Origin: JBBATK01 sp044228685
GTDB taxonomy: Bacteria; Bacteroidota; Ignavibacteria; Kapaibacteriales; NICIL-2
Length of the DNA stretch: 64,000 nt
Direction: 5' to 3'
NCBI GenBank assembly: GCA_044228685.1
Contig: JBGAUL010000014.1
Location: forward strand, 1 to 64,000
How positions within the stretch are numbered: position 1 is the first letter of the stretch; every line of letters starts with the position of its first letter. The position numbers and the translations under genes are program-made. The notes below the pieces were generated by a model that worked only from the letters and a program-made list of their open reading frames with translations, had not been told where the DNA came from and ran no database searches. Below, piece after piece: positions 42,120-49,574 of the stretch.

Positions 42120-42431
42120 ATGGGTAAAGTATTAATGATTGCGGCCTTCCTCTTGATTGTCTTGACTCTAGGCAAGTGGGGAATGGACTCAAAAGATTAT
42201 GGTGAAATAGTGTATTACACTAAAACGTCGAAGCTTGCGGTAGAGAAGAGCGTCGATCCTTTGTTTGGCACCTCGATCGAGAAGACAGTTACGACCCCGG
42301 GTCATTGGCTAGGACTCCTCGACGTCGAGTTTCCATTTGGCGCGCTTCCAATTTGTGGAGCCTGCTTTGCGATGGGCGTTGTCGGATTTTTTGTAAACCG
42401 GGCCGGTCAAAAAAAGCGAGCAGCGCTATAA
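42120..42431 (+). CDS. Small two-TM membrane protein in redox cluster, unknown
   Basis: The 103-residue product has two hydrophobic segments (VLMIAAFLLIVLTLGKW at about 4-20 and a C-terminal one at about 74-92). Between them is a hydrophilic periplasmic-type loop rich in Lys, Thr and Glu, and it ends with basic residues. A C-x-x-C (PICGACF) lies in the second membrane segment. GGAGA precedes the ATG at 42120. I do not recognise the family. Its position between the heme barrel and the YceI gene suggests a role in the same envelope process, but that is inference. Confidence 0.6.
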   Translation: MGKVLMIAAFLLIVLTLGKWGMDSKDYGEIVYYTKTSKLAVEKSVDPLFGTSIEKTVTTPGHWLGLLDVEFPFGALPICGACFAMGVVGFFVNRAGQKKRAAL

Positions 42432-42505
42432 ACGTTTGAAGCCGGTGTCACGTCTATTAGAAGAGACCATAGTGCATCACCGAATCATCACATGTGTCCC
42501 TTTGT

Positions 42506-42541
42506 ATCATCACTTTCATCAGTATCATCACTTTCATCAGT
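42506..42541 (+). repeat. Tandem 18-bp repeat in the yceI leader
   Basis: The unit ATCATCACTTTCATCAGT occurs twice in exact tandem (42506-42523 and 42524-42541), followed by a third degenerate copy (ATCAATACT then ATCATCACTTTT) that runs into the yceI start at 42563. Confidence 0.85.
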
Positions 42542-42562
42542 ATCAATACTATCATCACTTTT

Positions 42563-43201
42563 ATGAAAACCACTCGATTTAGTGCCCTGGTCCTATCAGT
42601 ATTAATGCTATCGGAAGTTGTTTTTGCCGGCGGAAAGACTATTACGCTGACCAATACCGATAAGTACAAAAATGAAATTCGCTTTGTCAGTGAAGCACCA
42701 CTTGAGAAGATCAGCGGAACGGCTGAGAACATCAGTGGTTCTTTTGTCATCGATCTTCAAAATCTTGGTGCAACGCACGGCAGGCTAGAGGTTCCGGTGA
42801 ATTCAATGGTGACCGGTAGTTCGTCTCGCGATAAGCATATGTACGACACCGAGTGGCTCGACGAAGCAAAGTTCAAAACCATTAGCTATAACTTGAAGTC
42901 GTTGTCTGTAGACAATGTTGAAGCTTCAACAGCTCGCACTGTTGTAACCGGAACCGCCAAAGGTGAATTCACTTTACACGGTGTCACAAAGGCACTTGAT
43001 GCAAAGGTTAAGATTACCTATCTCAATGAGTCCGCACAAACTCGTCAAACTGCCCAAGGCGATCTCGTATTGGTGCAAGTAGAGTTTTCAGTTCCACTCA
43101 AGGCTCATGGCGTCTTTGGTAAGGGTGGAATGGTTGGATCCAAAGTTGGTGAGAACATCGCGATCTCAGCAACATTGTTCGGTACTTCGGCAGCACATTA
43201 A
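42563..43201 (+). CDS. YceI family periplasmic protein
   Basis: The 212-residue product starts at the ATG at 42563 (the frame reads further upstream through the tandem repeat). It has a signal peptide (MKTTRFSALVLSVLML, cleavage near VVFAGG). The mature part is a lipocalin-like YceI barrel: SFVIDLQNLGATHGRLEV, then DKHMYDTEWLDEAKFKTISY, FTLHGVTKALDAKVKI, FSVPLKAHGVFGKGGMVG. YceI proteins bind polyisoprenoid or amphiphilic molecules in the periplasm; many sit next to cytochromes. It is followed by the Rieske-like gene 19 nt later. Its ligand is unknown. Confidence 0.87.
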   Translation: MKTTRFSALVLSVLMLSEVVFAGGKTITLTNTDKYKNEIRFVSEAPLEKISGTAENISGSFVIDLQNLGATHGRLEVPVNSMVTGSSSRDKHMYDTEWLDEAKFKTISYNLKSLSVDNVEASTARTVVTGTAKGEFTLHGVTKALDAKVKITYLNESAQTRQTAQGDLVLVQVEFSVPLKAHGVFGKGGMVGSKVGENIAISATLFGTSAAH

Positions 43202-43220
43202 TTCACGAGCACGTCTGGAT

Positions 43221-43721
43221 ATGGAATCGAGTATTGAAGAGCGTCGTCAGTTTCTGCTAAAGGCAGGTTCACTCCTAGGAATTAGTGTCTGCGCATCGTC
43301 CTTGGCTGTATTGCTCAACTCGTGTGAAGTCGACGAGAGTAAGATCATCGCTACACACGGCACAGTAGTTGTCGATATCGCAACTGAATCGGATCTGCAA
43401 TCTGTTGGTGGATCGGCAAAGAAGGTATTTCGCAATTACAATCAAGGTCATCCGGTTATCATTCTGCGAACCAAAGCAGACAGTTTCCTAGTTGTCTCTG
43501 CCGTGTGTAATCATGCGGGATGTATAGTCTCTATTCCTGTATCAAAAGGTGCAAACATTGTGTGCAATCCGCTTGACAACAAGTGTGGCCATAATGCTGA
43601 GTTTGATCCTATTACCGGAACGCAAGTGGTAGGAGCAAGTGGCGCCTCGCCCTCGGGTGGATTGACGGTAATACCTTCGACCTATGATGCAACCAACAAC
43701 AAGCTGTCGATTGTATTCTGA
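43221..43721 (+). CDS. Tat-exported Rieske-like [2Fe-2S] protein with unusual ligand spacing
   Basis: The start at 43221 gives a Tat signal with RRQFLLKAG, then a hydrophobic segment ending in LLNSCE, which also resembles a lipobox. The Rieske domain (about 40-165) has the first motif C-N-H-A-G-C (SAVCNHAGCIVS). The second half reads NPLDNKCGHNAEFD: aligned on EFD to the usual C-P-C-H-G-S-x-F, the first Cys is replaced by Lys and the ligands become C-x-H instead of C-x-x-H. The spacing is odd but the fold segments are present. Genes upstream encode two heme proteins and YceI, so it may be the electron donor or acceptor of that unit. The longer frame from 43107 is not used. Confidence 0.8.
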   Translation: MESSIEERRQFLLKAGSLLGISVCASSLAVLLNSCEVDESKIIATHGTVVVDIATESDLQSVGGSAKKVFRNYNQGHPVIILRTKADSFLVVSAVCNHAGCIVSIPVSKGANIVCNPLDNKCGHNAEFDPITGTQVVGASGASPSGGLTVIPSTYDATNNKLSIVF

Positions 43722-44123
43722 TCGGCACATTCGAAGCTCGCTAACGCTAAGGTTCTTGTAGTATTAAGACAATACGGTATGCAATCTTACGGTCAGGCTC
43801 TTATGCTTGACCGTTGTTTGTTTACTGTTGTTTCTTTTTTCAAGGAACAATGAAAAAATGTTTACATAGTTGCTCGTCATCAAAAAAATTTGTGCTATAA
43901 TCGAATCGATGTTGCAACAGTGATGGAAAAGACGGCTTCCTCCTGATGCATCGCAGCAAAGAAAACAACATCCGTCGATGATGGTCATCGCTAGAGTTCC
44001 GCGAGGTGTTTGTTTTTTCAAAGTACCCTCAATCAATCATGCCATGAGTTTGCACGAGCTCTGAAGGCGTTATTGTTTGCACTGAATACTTGACTTTATT
44101 TGTTACACTTTTTTCTAAATTCT
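43722..44123. other. 402-nt intergenic stretch with a terminator-like hairpin
   Basis: No gene is found here. A 10-bp stem (43789-43798 with 43805-43814, one G-T pair) followed by TGTTTGTTT may end the redox operon. The rest (43815-44123) is AT-rich and probably holds the promoter for the downstream surface protein, but I see no clear box. A small minus-strand frame (43764-44036) has no protein-like features. Confidence 0.5.
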
Positions 44124-46853
44124 ATGAGAGCATTGAGACTCTTTTTATTGCTAAGCCTGATGATCGCGAGTGGTATTCATGCCAATGCGTATCAAAATGG
44201 TATTACCGGTCAGACGACCGCAGGTTGTGGTGGTGGAGGCTGCCATTCAGGTACTCCTTCGAATACTTCATTGAGCATCAGTGGGACAACCACCCTTAGC
44301 GCTGGGCAGCAAACCACGCTTACACTGACAATTCAAAACTCCAGCCGACCGAGATCTGGCTGCGATATTGATTTTATTAACTCAAGCAATACTAAAATCA
44401 GTGGATTGGCATTAGTCAGTGGTCAAGGAATGTCGTTGAGTAACAACGAACTCACGCACAGCACCCCAAAGACCATCAGCAGTGGACAGTCTACTTGGCA
44501 ATTCAATCTTACCGCACCGTCAACACCTGGTGCCTACACACTGAGAATTGCAGGTAATGCAACAACGAGCCAAAGCTCCAGTGATTACACTACCACAACG
44601 CAATCTATTATCGTCAAGGGCTTGACATTGACTGCTCCGACAGGTGGTCAAACCTATTGCGGCGGATCAGCAATCAGCATCCAATGGACATCCTATGGAG
44701 TTTCGAACATCAACTTACAGATGTCTTCAGATGGCGGTGCCAATTATTCAACAGTATCAAGCACAGCTTCGTCAAACGGCTCGAACAGTTATAATTATAC
44801 CTTGCCGATCAGCACACCTTCAGGTACAAACTATCGCTTCCGTATCGTCGACGCAGCAGACGCGACCTTGCTTTCTGCAATGTCCGCGAACTTCTCGGTC
44901 GGTTCAGGTGTTTCAATTACTACCCAACCGACGCCGGCATCTCAAACAGTTTGTCAGGGCTCAAATGTTATTTACTCTGTTAATGTGAGCGGACCAAATC
45001 CAACATATCAATGGCGTAAAGACGGACAAAACCTCAATGGTGCTACTGCAGCAGCATTGAATTTGACAAATGTGACGCCAACTCAAGCAGGTTCTTACGA
45101 CTGCGTTGTATCGAGCTCCTGCGGTGCACCGGTTACATCTACTCCGGTTAATCTATCAGTTGATCCGGCAGCAGCGATTACAACTCAGCCGCAGTCGCAA
45201 ACAATCTGCGAAGGTGGAACTGCAATTTTCACTGTCGTCGGTACCGGCAACTCGTTGACCTATAAGTGGCAGAAGAACGGCACTGATATTCCTGGTGCAA
45301 CAACGGCGAGCTACACAGTTCGTACTGCCCAAACTTCAGACGCAGGACAATACACCTGCATCGTAACCGGCTCCTGTGGCGCACCTGCGACAAGTAGTCC
45401 GGCAAATCTTGGAATCGTTTCTCCGCCGGTCTTCTCTACCAATCCTGCAAGTGCAGTAAAGTGTGAAGGTGCCAATGTTACATTTAGCGCAGCGGTTGCG
45501 AATACCAATGGTGTGACCTATGAGTGGGTCAAAGACGGCGTGACTTTGTCTGCGAATGCACGCATCACGGGCGTCAATACTCCAAACCTGACAATCAACA
45601 CACTTCAAGCAAGTGATGGCGGTTCATATCAACTTCGTGCTGTTGCAACGGCATGTCAAGCAGTCGTGCTTTCAGGAAGTGCTTTGCTCGGTGTAAATGC
45701 AGCTCCTCCGATTACCAGCCAACCGCAATCGAAAGTTGTTTCCGTTGGTGCTAGTGTGACATTCACCGTCAGCGCTGTTGGTGCAACTTTGACATACCAA
45801 TGGAAGAAGAATGGCACCGCAATCAACGGTGAAACAAACGCTTCGTACACAATAGCTTCAGCTGCAAAGAGCAACGAAGGATCGTACACATGTGTTGTTT
45901 CAAATGCTTGCGCAAGCACAACATCGGCTGCTGCAAATCTCACCGTATCGGATCTTCCACAGCCAGTCCTTAGTCTCAGTGTTTCAACAATCACTTGTGG
46001 CACATTGAAAGTTGGAGCTCAAAAAACTGTGACATTTGAAGTTTCAAACACAGGTACAGCTAAGCTCGACGTTTCGGCAACAAGTTTGAGCGGTGACCAA
46101 AGCGGAAGCTATTCAGTTGACGCAGCAGCATTCTCACTTGATCCAGCAGCTAAGAAGACGGTTACTGTAACCTTTAGTCCAAAAAGCGTTGGTGCCAATG
46201 TTGCAAAGGTTGCATTCACGAGCAATTCTTCAGGAACTTCGGAAGTGTCATTGAGTGGCAACGGTGTACTGCGTGCCTTGACTCCGGATGCATTCAGCTT
46301 TGGTTCAGCGATCGAAGTTGGTAAGACAAAGGATTCAACAGTGCAGATTTGCAATAACACATCAGAAGATCTCGTTATCCAAGCGGTTGTCCCAAGTGGA
46401 GACATCACGTCGTTCAGCTTCACCGGCACACCAATCATCACACAACTTCCTTTGACATTGAAGAAGGATTCATGTGTGACAATTGCACTTCGTTTCAATC
46501 CAACTAAGGAAGGTAACCTGAGCCTGAATGTTGATTTCACAACTTCACAAGGCAAAGATGCTGTTGTTATCAGCGGCTCAGCGACACCTTCTTCTTCAGT
46601 TGAGTTCGATGATGCAACTGCAATTCAGTTGATTCCAAATCCGGCTTCCGATCGTATTCGTATCTCAATGCCGGGATCAGAGACCATTACCGGTGTCAGC
46701 ATCGTTGATATGCTCGGTAATCGTCAATTGAGTCTTGAGCTTTCAAACTCTAACTCTGTCATTCCTGTTCAATCTCTGAACTCCGGTATGTACCGCGTCG
46801 TGATTGAGACAGCAGCTCACCGCTATTCGCTACCGCTGAGCATCGTACGATAG
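44124..46853 (+). CDS. Secreted Ig/ASH-domain protein with T9SS sorting domain and N-terminal CxxxxCH
   Basis: The 909-residue product starts at the ATG at 44124 with a signal peptide (LRLFLLLSLMIASGIHA). The N-terminal domain (about 24-155) resembles the choice-of-anchor V/Reeler-type fold and begins with TAGCGGGGCHSG, where C-x4-C-H could bind heme c. A GSAISIQW-type domain follows. Then come four Ig-like repeats (about 260-615: YQWRKDG, YKWQKNG, YEWVKDG, YQWKKNG). Two ASH-like domains follow, the first starting CGTLKVGAQKTVTFEVSNTG. The last ~85 residues are a T9SS type A tail (LIPNPASDRIRI ... GMYRVVIE). It is likely surface-exposed, and a terminator follows. Confidence 0.85.
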   Translation: MRALRLFLLLSLMIASGIHANAYQNGITGQTTAGCGGGGCHSGTPSNTSLSISGTTTLSAGQQTTLTLTIQNSSRPRSGCDIDFINSSNTKISGLALVSGQGMSLSNNELTHSTPKTISSGQSTWQFNLTAPSTPGAYTLRIAGNATTSQSSSDYTTTTQSIIVKGLTLTAPTGGQTYCGGSAISIQWTSYGVSNINLQMSSDGGANYSTVSSTASSNGSNSYNYTLPISTPSGTNYRFRIVDAADATLLSAMSANFSVGSGVSITTQPTPASQTVCQGSNVIYSVNVSGPNPTYQWRKDGQNLNGATAAALNLTNVTPTQAGSYDCVVSSSCGAPVTSTPVNLSVDPAAAITTQPQSQTICEGGTAIFTVVGTGNSLTYKWQKNGTDIPGATTASYTVRTAQTSDAGQYTCIVTGSCGAPATSSPANLGIVSPPVFSTNPASAVKCEGANVTFSAAVANTNGVTYEWVKDGVTLSANARITGVNTPNLTINTLQASDGGSYQLRAVATACQAVVLSGSALLGVNAAPPITSQPQSKVVSVGASVTFTVSAVGATLTYQWKKNGTAINGETNASYTIASAAKSNEGSYTCVVSNACASTTSAAANLTVSDLPQPVLSLSVSTITCGTLKVGAQKTVTFEVSNTGTAKLDVSATSLSGDQSGSYSVDAAAFSLDPAAKKTVTVTFSPKSVGANVAKVAFTSNSSGTSEVSLSGNGVLRALTPDAFSFGSAIEVGKTKDSTVQICNNTSEDLVIQAVVPSGDITSFSFTGTPIITQLPLTLKKDSCVTIALRFNPTKEGNLSLNVDFTTSQGKDAVVISGSATPSSSVEFDDATAIQLIPNPASDRIRISMPGSETITGVSIVDMLGNRQLSLELSNSNSVIPVQSLNSGMYRVVIETAAHRYSLPLSIVR

Positions 46854-46896
46854 ACTAAGGCTTTATAGAAGAAATAGGCCATTTCATTAGGCGAAC

Positions 46897-46932
46897 AAAA
46901 ACCCCGATTTCGACAAGAAATCGGGGTTTTTT
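46897..46932 (+). terminator. Rho-independent terminator
   Basis: A 15-bp perfect stem (46897-46911 with 46917-46931) with a 5-nt loop GACAA and GC-rich core CCCCGA, ending in a T-run. It follows the T9SS protein gene at 44124. Confidence 0.9.
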
Positions 46933-47003
46933 GTTGTGTAGAATGAATATTGAACGCTTGGCACGTGGCTTGCATGCTTAGCTCAATCATCAAGGAGTGA
47001 TGC

Positions 47004-47645
47004 ATGCGAAACCTGATAATCGTCAGCGCAGGAAAATTCGGTCGTGAAGTCTATGCATGGGCTAAGCAAATGCAGGGCTTTGGGACGGATTTTCAAATTA
47101 AAGGATTTCTCGATTCTCGACCGGATCGTCTGGAAGGCTTTGGCTATGCTGAGCCTATTCTGGGATCCGTGGAGTCATACCAACCTCAACCAGACGATGT
47201 GTTCTGCATCGCCATTGGAAACGCTGCAGCGAAAGAAGAACTCTCAAACATCCTCCTCAGCAAAGGCGCGTCCTTCATGAGCGTGATTCACCGAAGCGTT
47301 GTGCTTGGAGAACACGTGCGCATGGGAAAAGGCTGCGTGCTTTGTCCGAATGTAGTCATTACCAGCGATGTCACTCTGGGCGACTTCGTCAGCATCAATC
47401 TGTTTGTGTCAGTGGGCCATGATGTGGTTATGGGTGACTTCGTGCACATCAATCCTCACGTGTGCATCAGCGGTGGCGCACAGATTGGTCGAGCATCAGA
47501 GCTGCATTCGAACAGCACAGTGTTGCCGGACATCAAGATCGGTGAGAATTGTGTTGTGGGTGCCGGAGCGGTCGTTATACGACCGGTCGACAACGGACTT
47601 ACCGTCGTCGGCGTTCCCGCAAAGCCACTTACAAAATCCAGCTGA
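47004..47645 (+). CDS. NeuD/PglD-like sugar O- or N-acyltransferase (left-handed beta-helix)
   Basis: The 213-residue product has an N-terminal Rossmann-like domain (LIIVSAGKFGREVYAWA at 4-20, with KGFLDS) followed by hexapeptide repeats (about 95-190: VVLGEHVRMGKGCVLCPNVV, VTLGDFVSINLF, VVMGDFVHINPHV), including the catalytic His in VSVGHDVVMG, and ends GVPAKPLTKS. This is the NeuD/PglD/PerB family, which uses acetyl-CoA to acetylate UDP- or GDP-amino sugars. The DegT aminotransferase three genes on would make the amino sugar. The start is ATG at 47004, with AAGGAG 9 nt upstream. It is the first gene of a sugar-modification cluster. Confidence 0.83.
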   Translation: MRNLIIVSAGKFGREVYAWAKQMQGFGTDFQIKGFLDSRPDRLEGFGYAEPILGSVESYQPQPDDVFCIAIGNAAAKEELSNILLSKGASFMSVIHRSVVLGEHVRMGKGCVLCPNVVITSDVTLGDFVSINLFVSVGHDVVMGDFVHINPHVCISGGAQIGRASELHSNSTVLPDIKIGENCVVGAGAVVIRPVDNGLTVVGVPAKPLTKSS

Positions 47646-47744
47646 TCGGCACGCCTCTTGCAAGAGAAGCAAAACTGATCGATACATGACGCGAAAAACT
47701 TGACAACAACACGATAAACTAAAACACTACTAGGTAGATACGAG

Positions 47745-48017
47745 ATGGAAACACTTGGTGCATTGATTGACAAAATGTCGATCATCAATCTGAAGCTCTG
47801 GCACTGTCAAGAAGCTCTGTTTTCAACTGAGAACGCGGATATGAGTGCGGAAATGAAGGCAAGCATGCAAGCAAAGAATGACTCATTGCTTGGTCAGCGT
47901 GCCTCGATGATTTCTGAACTCAATGCATGGATTGCGCAGGCAGTGCATGATCCTTCATCACTCCAGATTCTCAATCCACAAAACAAGATGTACGGACGAT
48001 TCCGCAAGGATGGTTGA
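47745..48017 (+). CDS. Small DUF4254-like protein (paralogue 1)
   Basis: The 90-residue product contains LGALIDKMSIINLKLWHCQE near its start (residues 4-23), matching the C-terminal segment of DUF4254 proteins (AIDRLSILNLKIYHM-like). It then has Q-R in the middle (LLGQRASMISELNAWI) and a NPQNKMYG tail as in that family. It lacks the long N-terminal half of DUF4254 proteins. No signal peptide is present. DUF4254 proteins occur beside glycosyltransferases in Bacteroidota, but their role is unknown. The neighbour gene is a related short protein; the stop overlaps its likely 5' leader. Confidence 0.62.
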   Translation: METLGALIDKMSIINLKLWHCQEALFSTENADMSAEMKASMQAKNDSLLGQRASMISELNAWIAQAVHDPSSLQILNPQNKMYGRFRKDG

Positions 48018-48018
48018 T

Positions 48019-48336
48019 ATGGAACAAGGAACTAACATACTCGTCGATGAATTGCATCCAAACTCCTTTGGTGAGTTCGTGGATGCGCTCATCATTACCA
48101 ACCTGCGGATGTGGCATGCGCAGGAATTTTTCTATGAACTGGATTTGCTGCGACAACTCGACAAAGAGCAAATGTTCGACAAGCTGAAATACGGTTCATG
48201 GCTAAATCTGCAACGAAACTTTCAGATGGACGGATTGGATGCAACCGTGGCAGCATTGCTCGAGCAACAGCATCCCGGCGCGTTAAAAGCAGCAACACAG
48301 AAAACAGAACACGAATTGATTTGGGAGAAGTTATGA
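48019..48336 (+). CDS. Small DUF4254-like protein (paralogue 2)
   Basis: The 105-residue product starts at the ATG at 48019, with AAGGA 8 nt upstream; the ATG at 48010 would overlap the upstream gene by 8 nt. NILVDELHPNSFGEFVDALI then TNLRMWHAQE at about residues 6-35 matches paralogue 1 in the order G-x-(L/F)-(I/V)-D-x-x-x-I-x-NL-(K/R)-(L/M)-W-H-x-Q-E. The DELHPNSFGE segment is also close to DUF4254 proteins. The rest is helical with no known motif. The stop overlaps the DegT start by 4 nt (ATGA). Function unknown; probably a subunit or partner for the surface-sugar enzymes. Confidence 0.62.
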   Translation: MEQGTNILVDELHPNSFGEFVDALIITNLRMWHAQEFFYELDLLRQLDKEQMFDKLKYGSWLNLQRNFQMDGLDATVAALLEQQHPGALKAATQKTEHELIWEKL

Positions 48337-49541
48337 GCTACGAGATTCCGGTTTACGAACCATCACTCACCGGCAACGAACTGAAGTATGTCAGCGATTG
48401 CGTCACCTCCGGTTGGATCTCCGGTCGCGGTACCTATGTATCCGACTTCGAGAAGCAGTTTGGAGAATACATTGGCGTCAAACGCGCGACCTCTGTTTCA
48501 AACGGAACAGTTGCATTGCACCTTGCACTCATGGCTTTGGGTATTGGCCCCGGTGACGAAGTCATCGTTCCAACCTTCACCTACATCGCACCGGTCAACG
48601 CCGCAGTCTACTGTGGTGCTACGCCGATTTTCGTCGATGCCGTTCGTGGTACATGGCAAGCTGATCCGGCCGATGTACGTCGTCGTATTACGCCTCGCAC
48701 AAAAGCAATCATTGCCGTGCATCTCTATGGTCATCCGGCAGATATGGACGAGCTGAGCGCAATTGCTCGTGAGAACAGATTGTTCTTGCTTGAGGATTGT
48801 GCGGAAGCTTTCGGCACTTATTACAAAGGACGTCACGTCGGTGGATTTGGTGACATTTCCATTTTCTCCTTCTACGGCAACAAGACAATTACCACTGGTG
48901 AAGGTGGCATGGTTGTCACGAATGATGAAACACTCTTCCAACGCGCAGTGCACTTGAAAGGACAAGGTCTTGCGAAGTACCGCGAGTACTGGCACGATAT
49001 CGTCGGCTACAACTATCGCATGACGAATATCTGCGCTGCCATTGGTCTTGCACAGTTGGAACAAGCCGACACTTTCATCCAACGCAAGCGAGAGATCGCG
49101 ACGATCTATTCCGACATGTTGCGTAGTTCAGTTTATGAGCCTCAGTACGAAGCACCGAACTGCGTGCACTCGTATTGGATGTACAGCGTGCTCTGCGAAG
49201 AATTGTCGCACCGTGACTTCGTGCGCGACCATTTGAAAGAACGTTCAATTGAAACACGACCAACCTTCTATCCTGTTCATACCATGCCGATGTACTCGCA
49301 GAAGTATGAAAAGCATGCGGTATCAGAAGACATCGCTTTGCGCGGCATCAACCTTCCAAGCTATCCAGGCTTGACTGATGATCAAGTGATTAAGGTTGTG
49401 GATGCGCTCAAAGAAGCAGCTGAACTCTGTCATAGTAACGCAAGCGCTTCACGCAGTGGTGCTTATGCATCCATGAGAGCTCACGACACTCAGAAGAAGT
49501 ATGTGGTCGCCGGAAAAGACAGAGTCGCAACCACCGCCTAG
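48333..49541 (+). CDS. DegT/DnrJ/EryC1 family sugar aminotransferase
   Basis: The 402-residue product starts at ATG 48333, overlapping the preceding stop (ATGA). It begins with PVYEPSLTGNELKYVSDCV, then SGWISGRG, GTVALHLALMALGIGPGDEVIVP (broken by family spacing), and the PLP-lysine site FSFYGNKTITTGEGGM (about 175-190). These are the features of DegT-type aminotransferases such as perosamine or viosamine synthases, which convert a nucleotide-4-keto sugar to the 4-amino form with glutamate. The acyltransferase upstream would then acylate the amine. The C-terminal ~45 residues (ASASRSGAYASMRAHDTQ) are an unconserved tail. Confidence 0.88.
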   Translation: MSYEIPVYEPSLTGNELKYVSDCVTSGWISGRGTYVSDFEKQFGEYIGVKRATSVSNGTVALHLALMALGIGPGDEVIVPTFTYIAPVNAAVYCGATPIFVDAVRGTWQADPADVRRRITPRTKAIIAVHLYGHPADMDELSAIARENRLFLLEDCAEAFGTYYKGRHVGGFGDISIFSFYGNKTITTGEGGMVVTNDETLFQRAVHLKGQGLAKYREYWHDIVGYNYRMTNICAAIGLAQLEQADTFIQRKREIATIYSDMLRSSVYEPQYEAPNCVHSYWMYSVLCEELSHRDFVRDHLKERSIETRPTFYPVHTMPMYSQKYEKHAVSEDIALRGINLPSYPGLTDDQVIKVVDALKEAAELCHSNASASRSGAYASMRAHDTQKKYVVAGKDRVATTA

Positions 49542-49574
49542 ATCCAAATCAACGACAAGAAAACACCACAAACA

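Noticed and set aside
43107..43220. N-terminal extension of the Rieske-like frame
   Set aside because: It overlaps the yceI coding end and lacks signal features, while the ATG at 43221 gives a proper Tat signal.
48498..49082. A 194-codon minus-strand frame opposite the DegT gene
   Set aside because: It mirrors the conserved PLP-enzyme core; no ribosome site or motif of its own.
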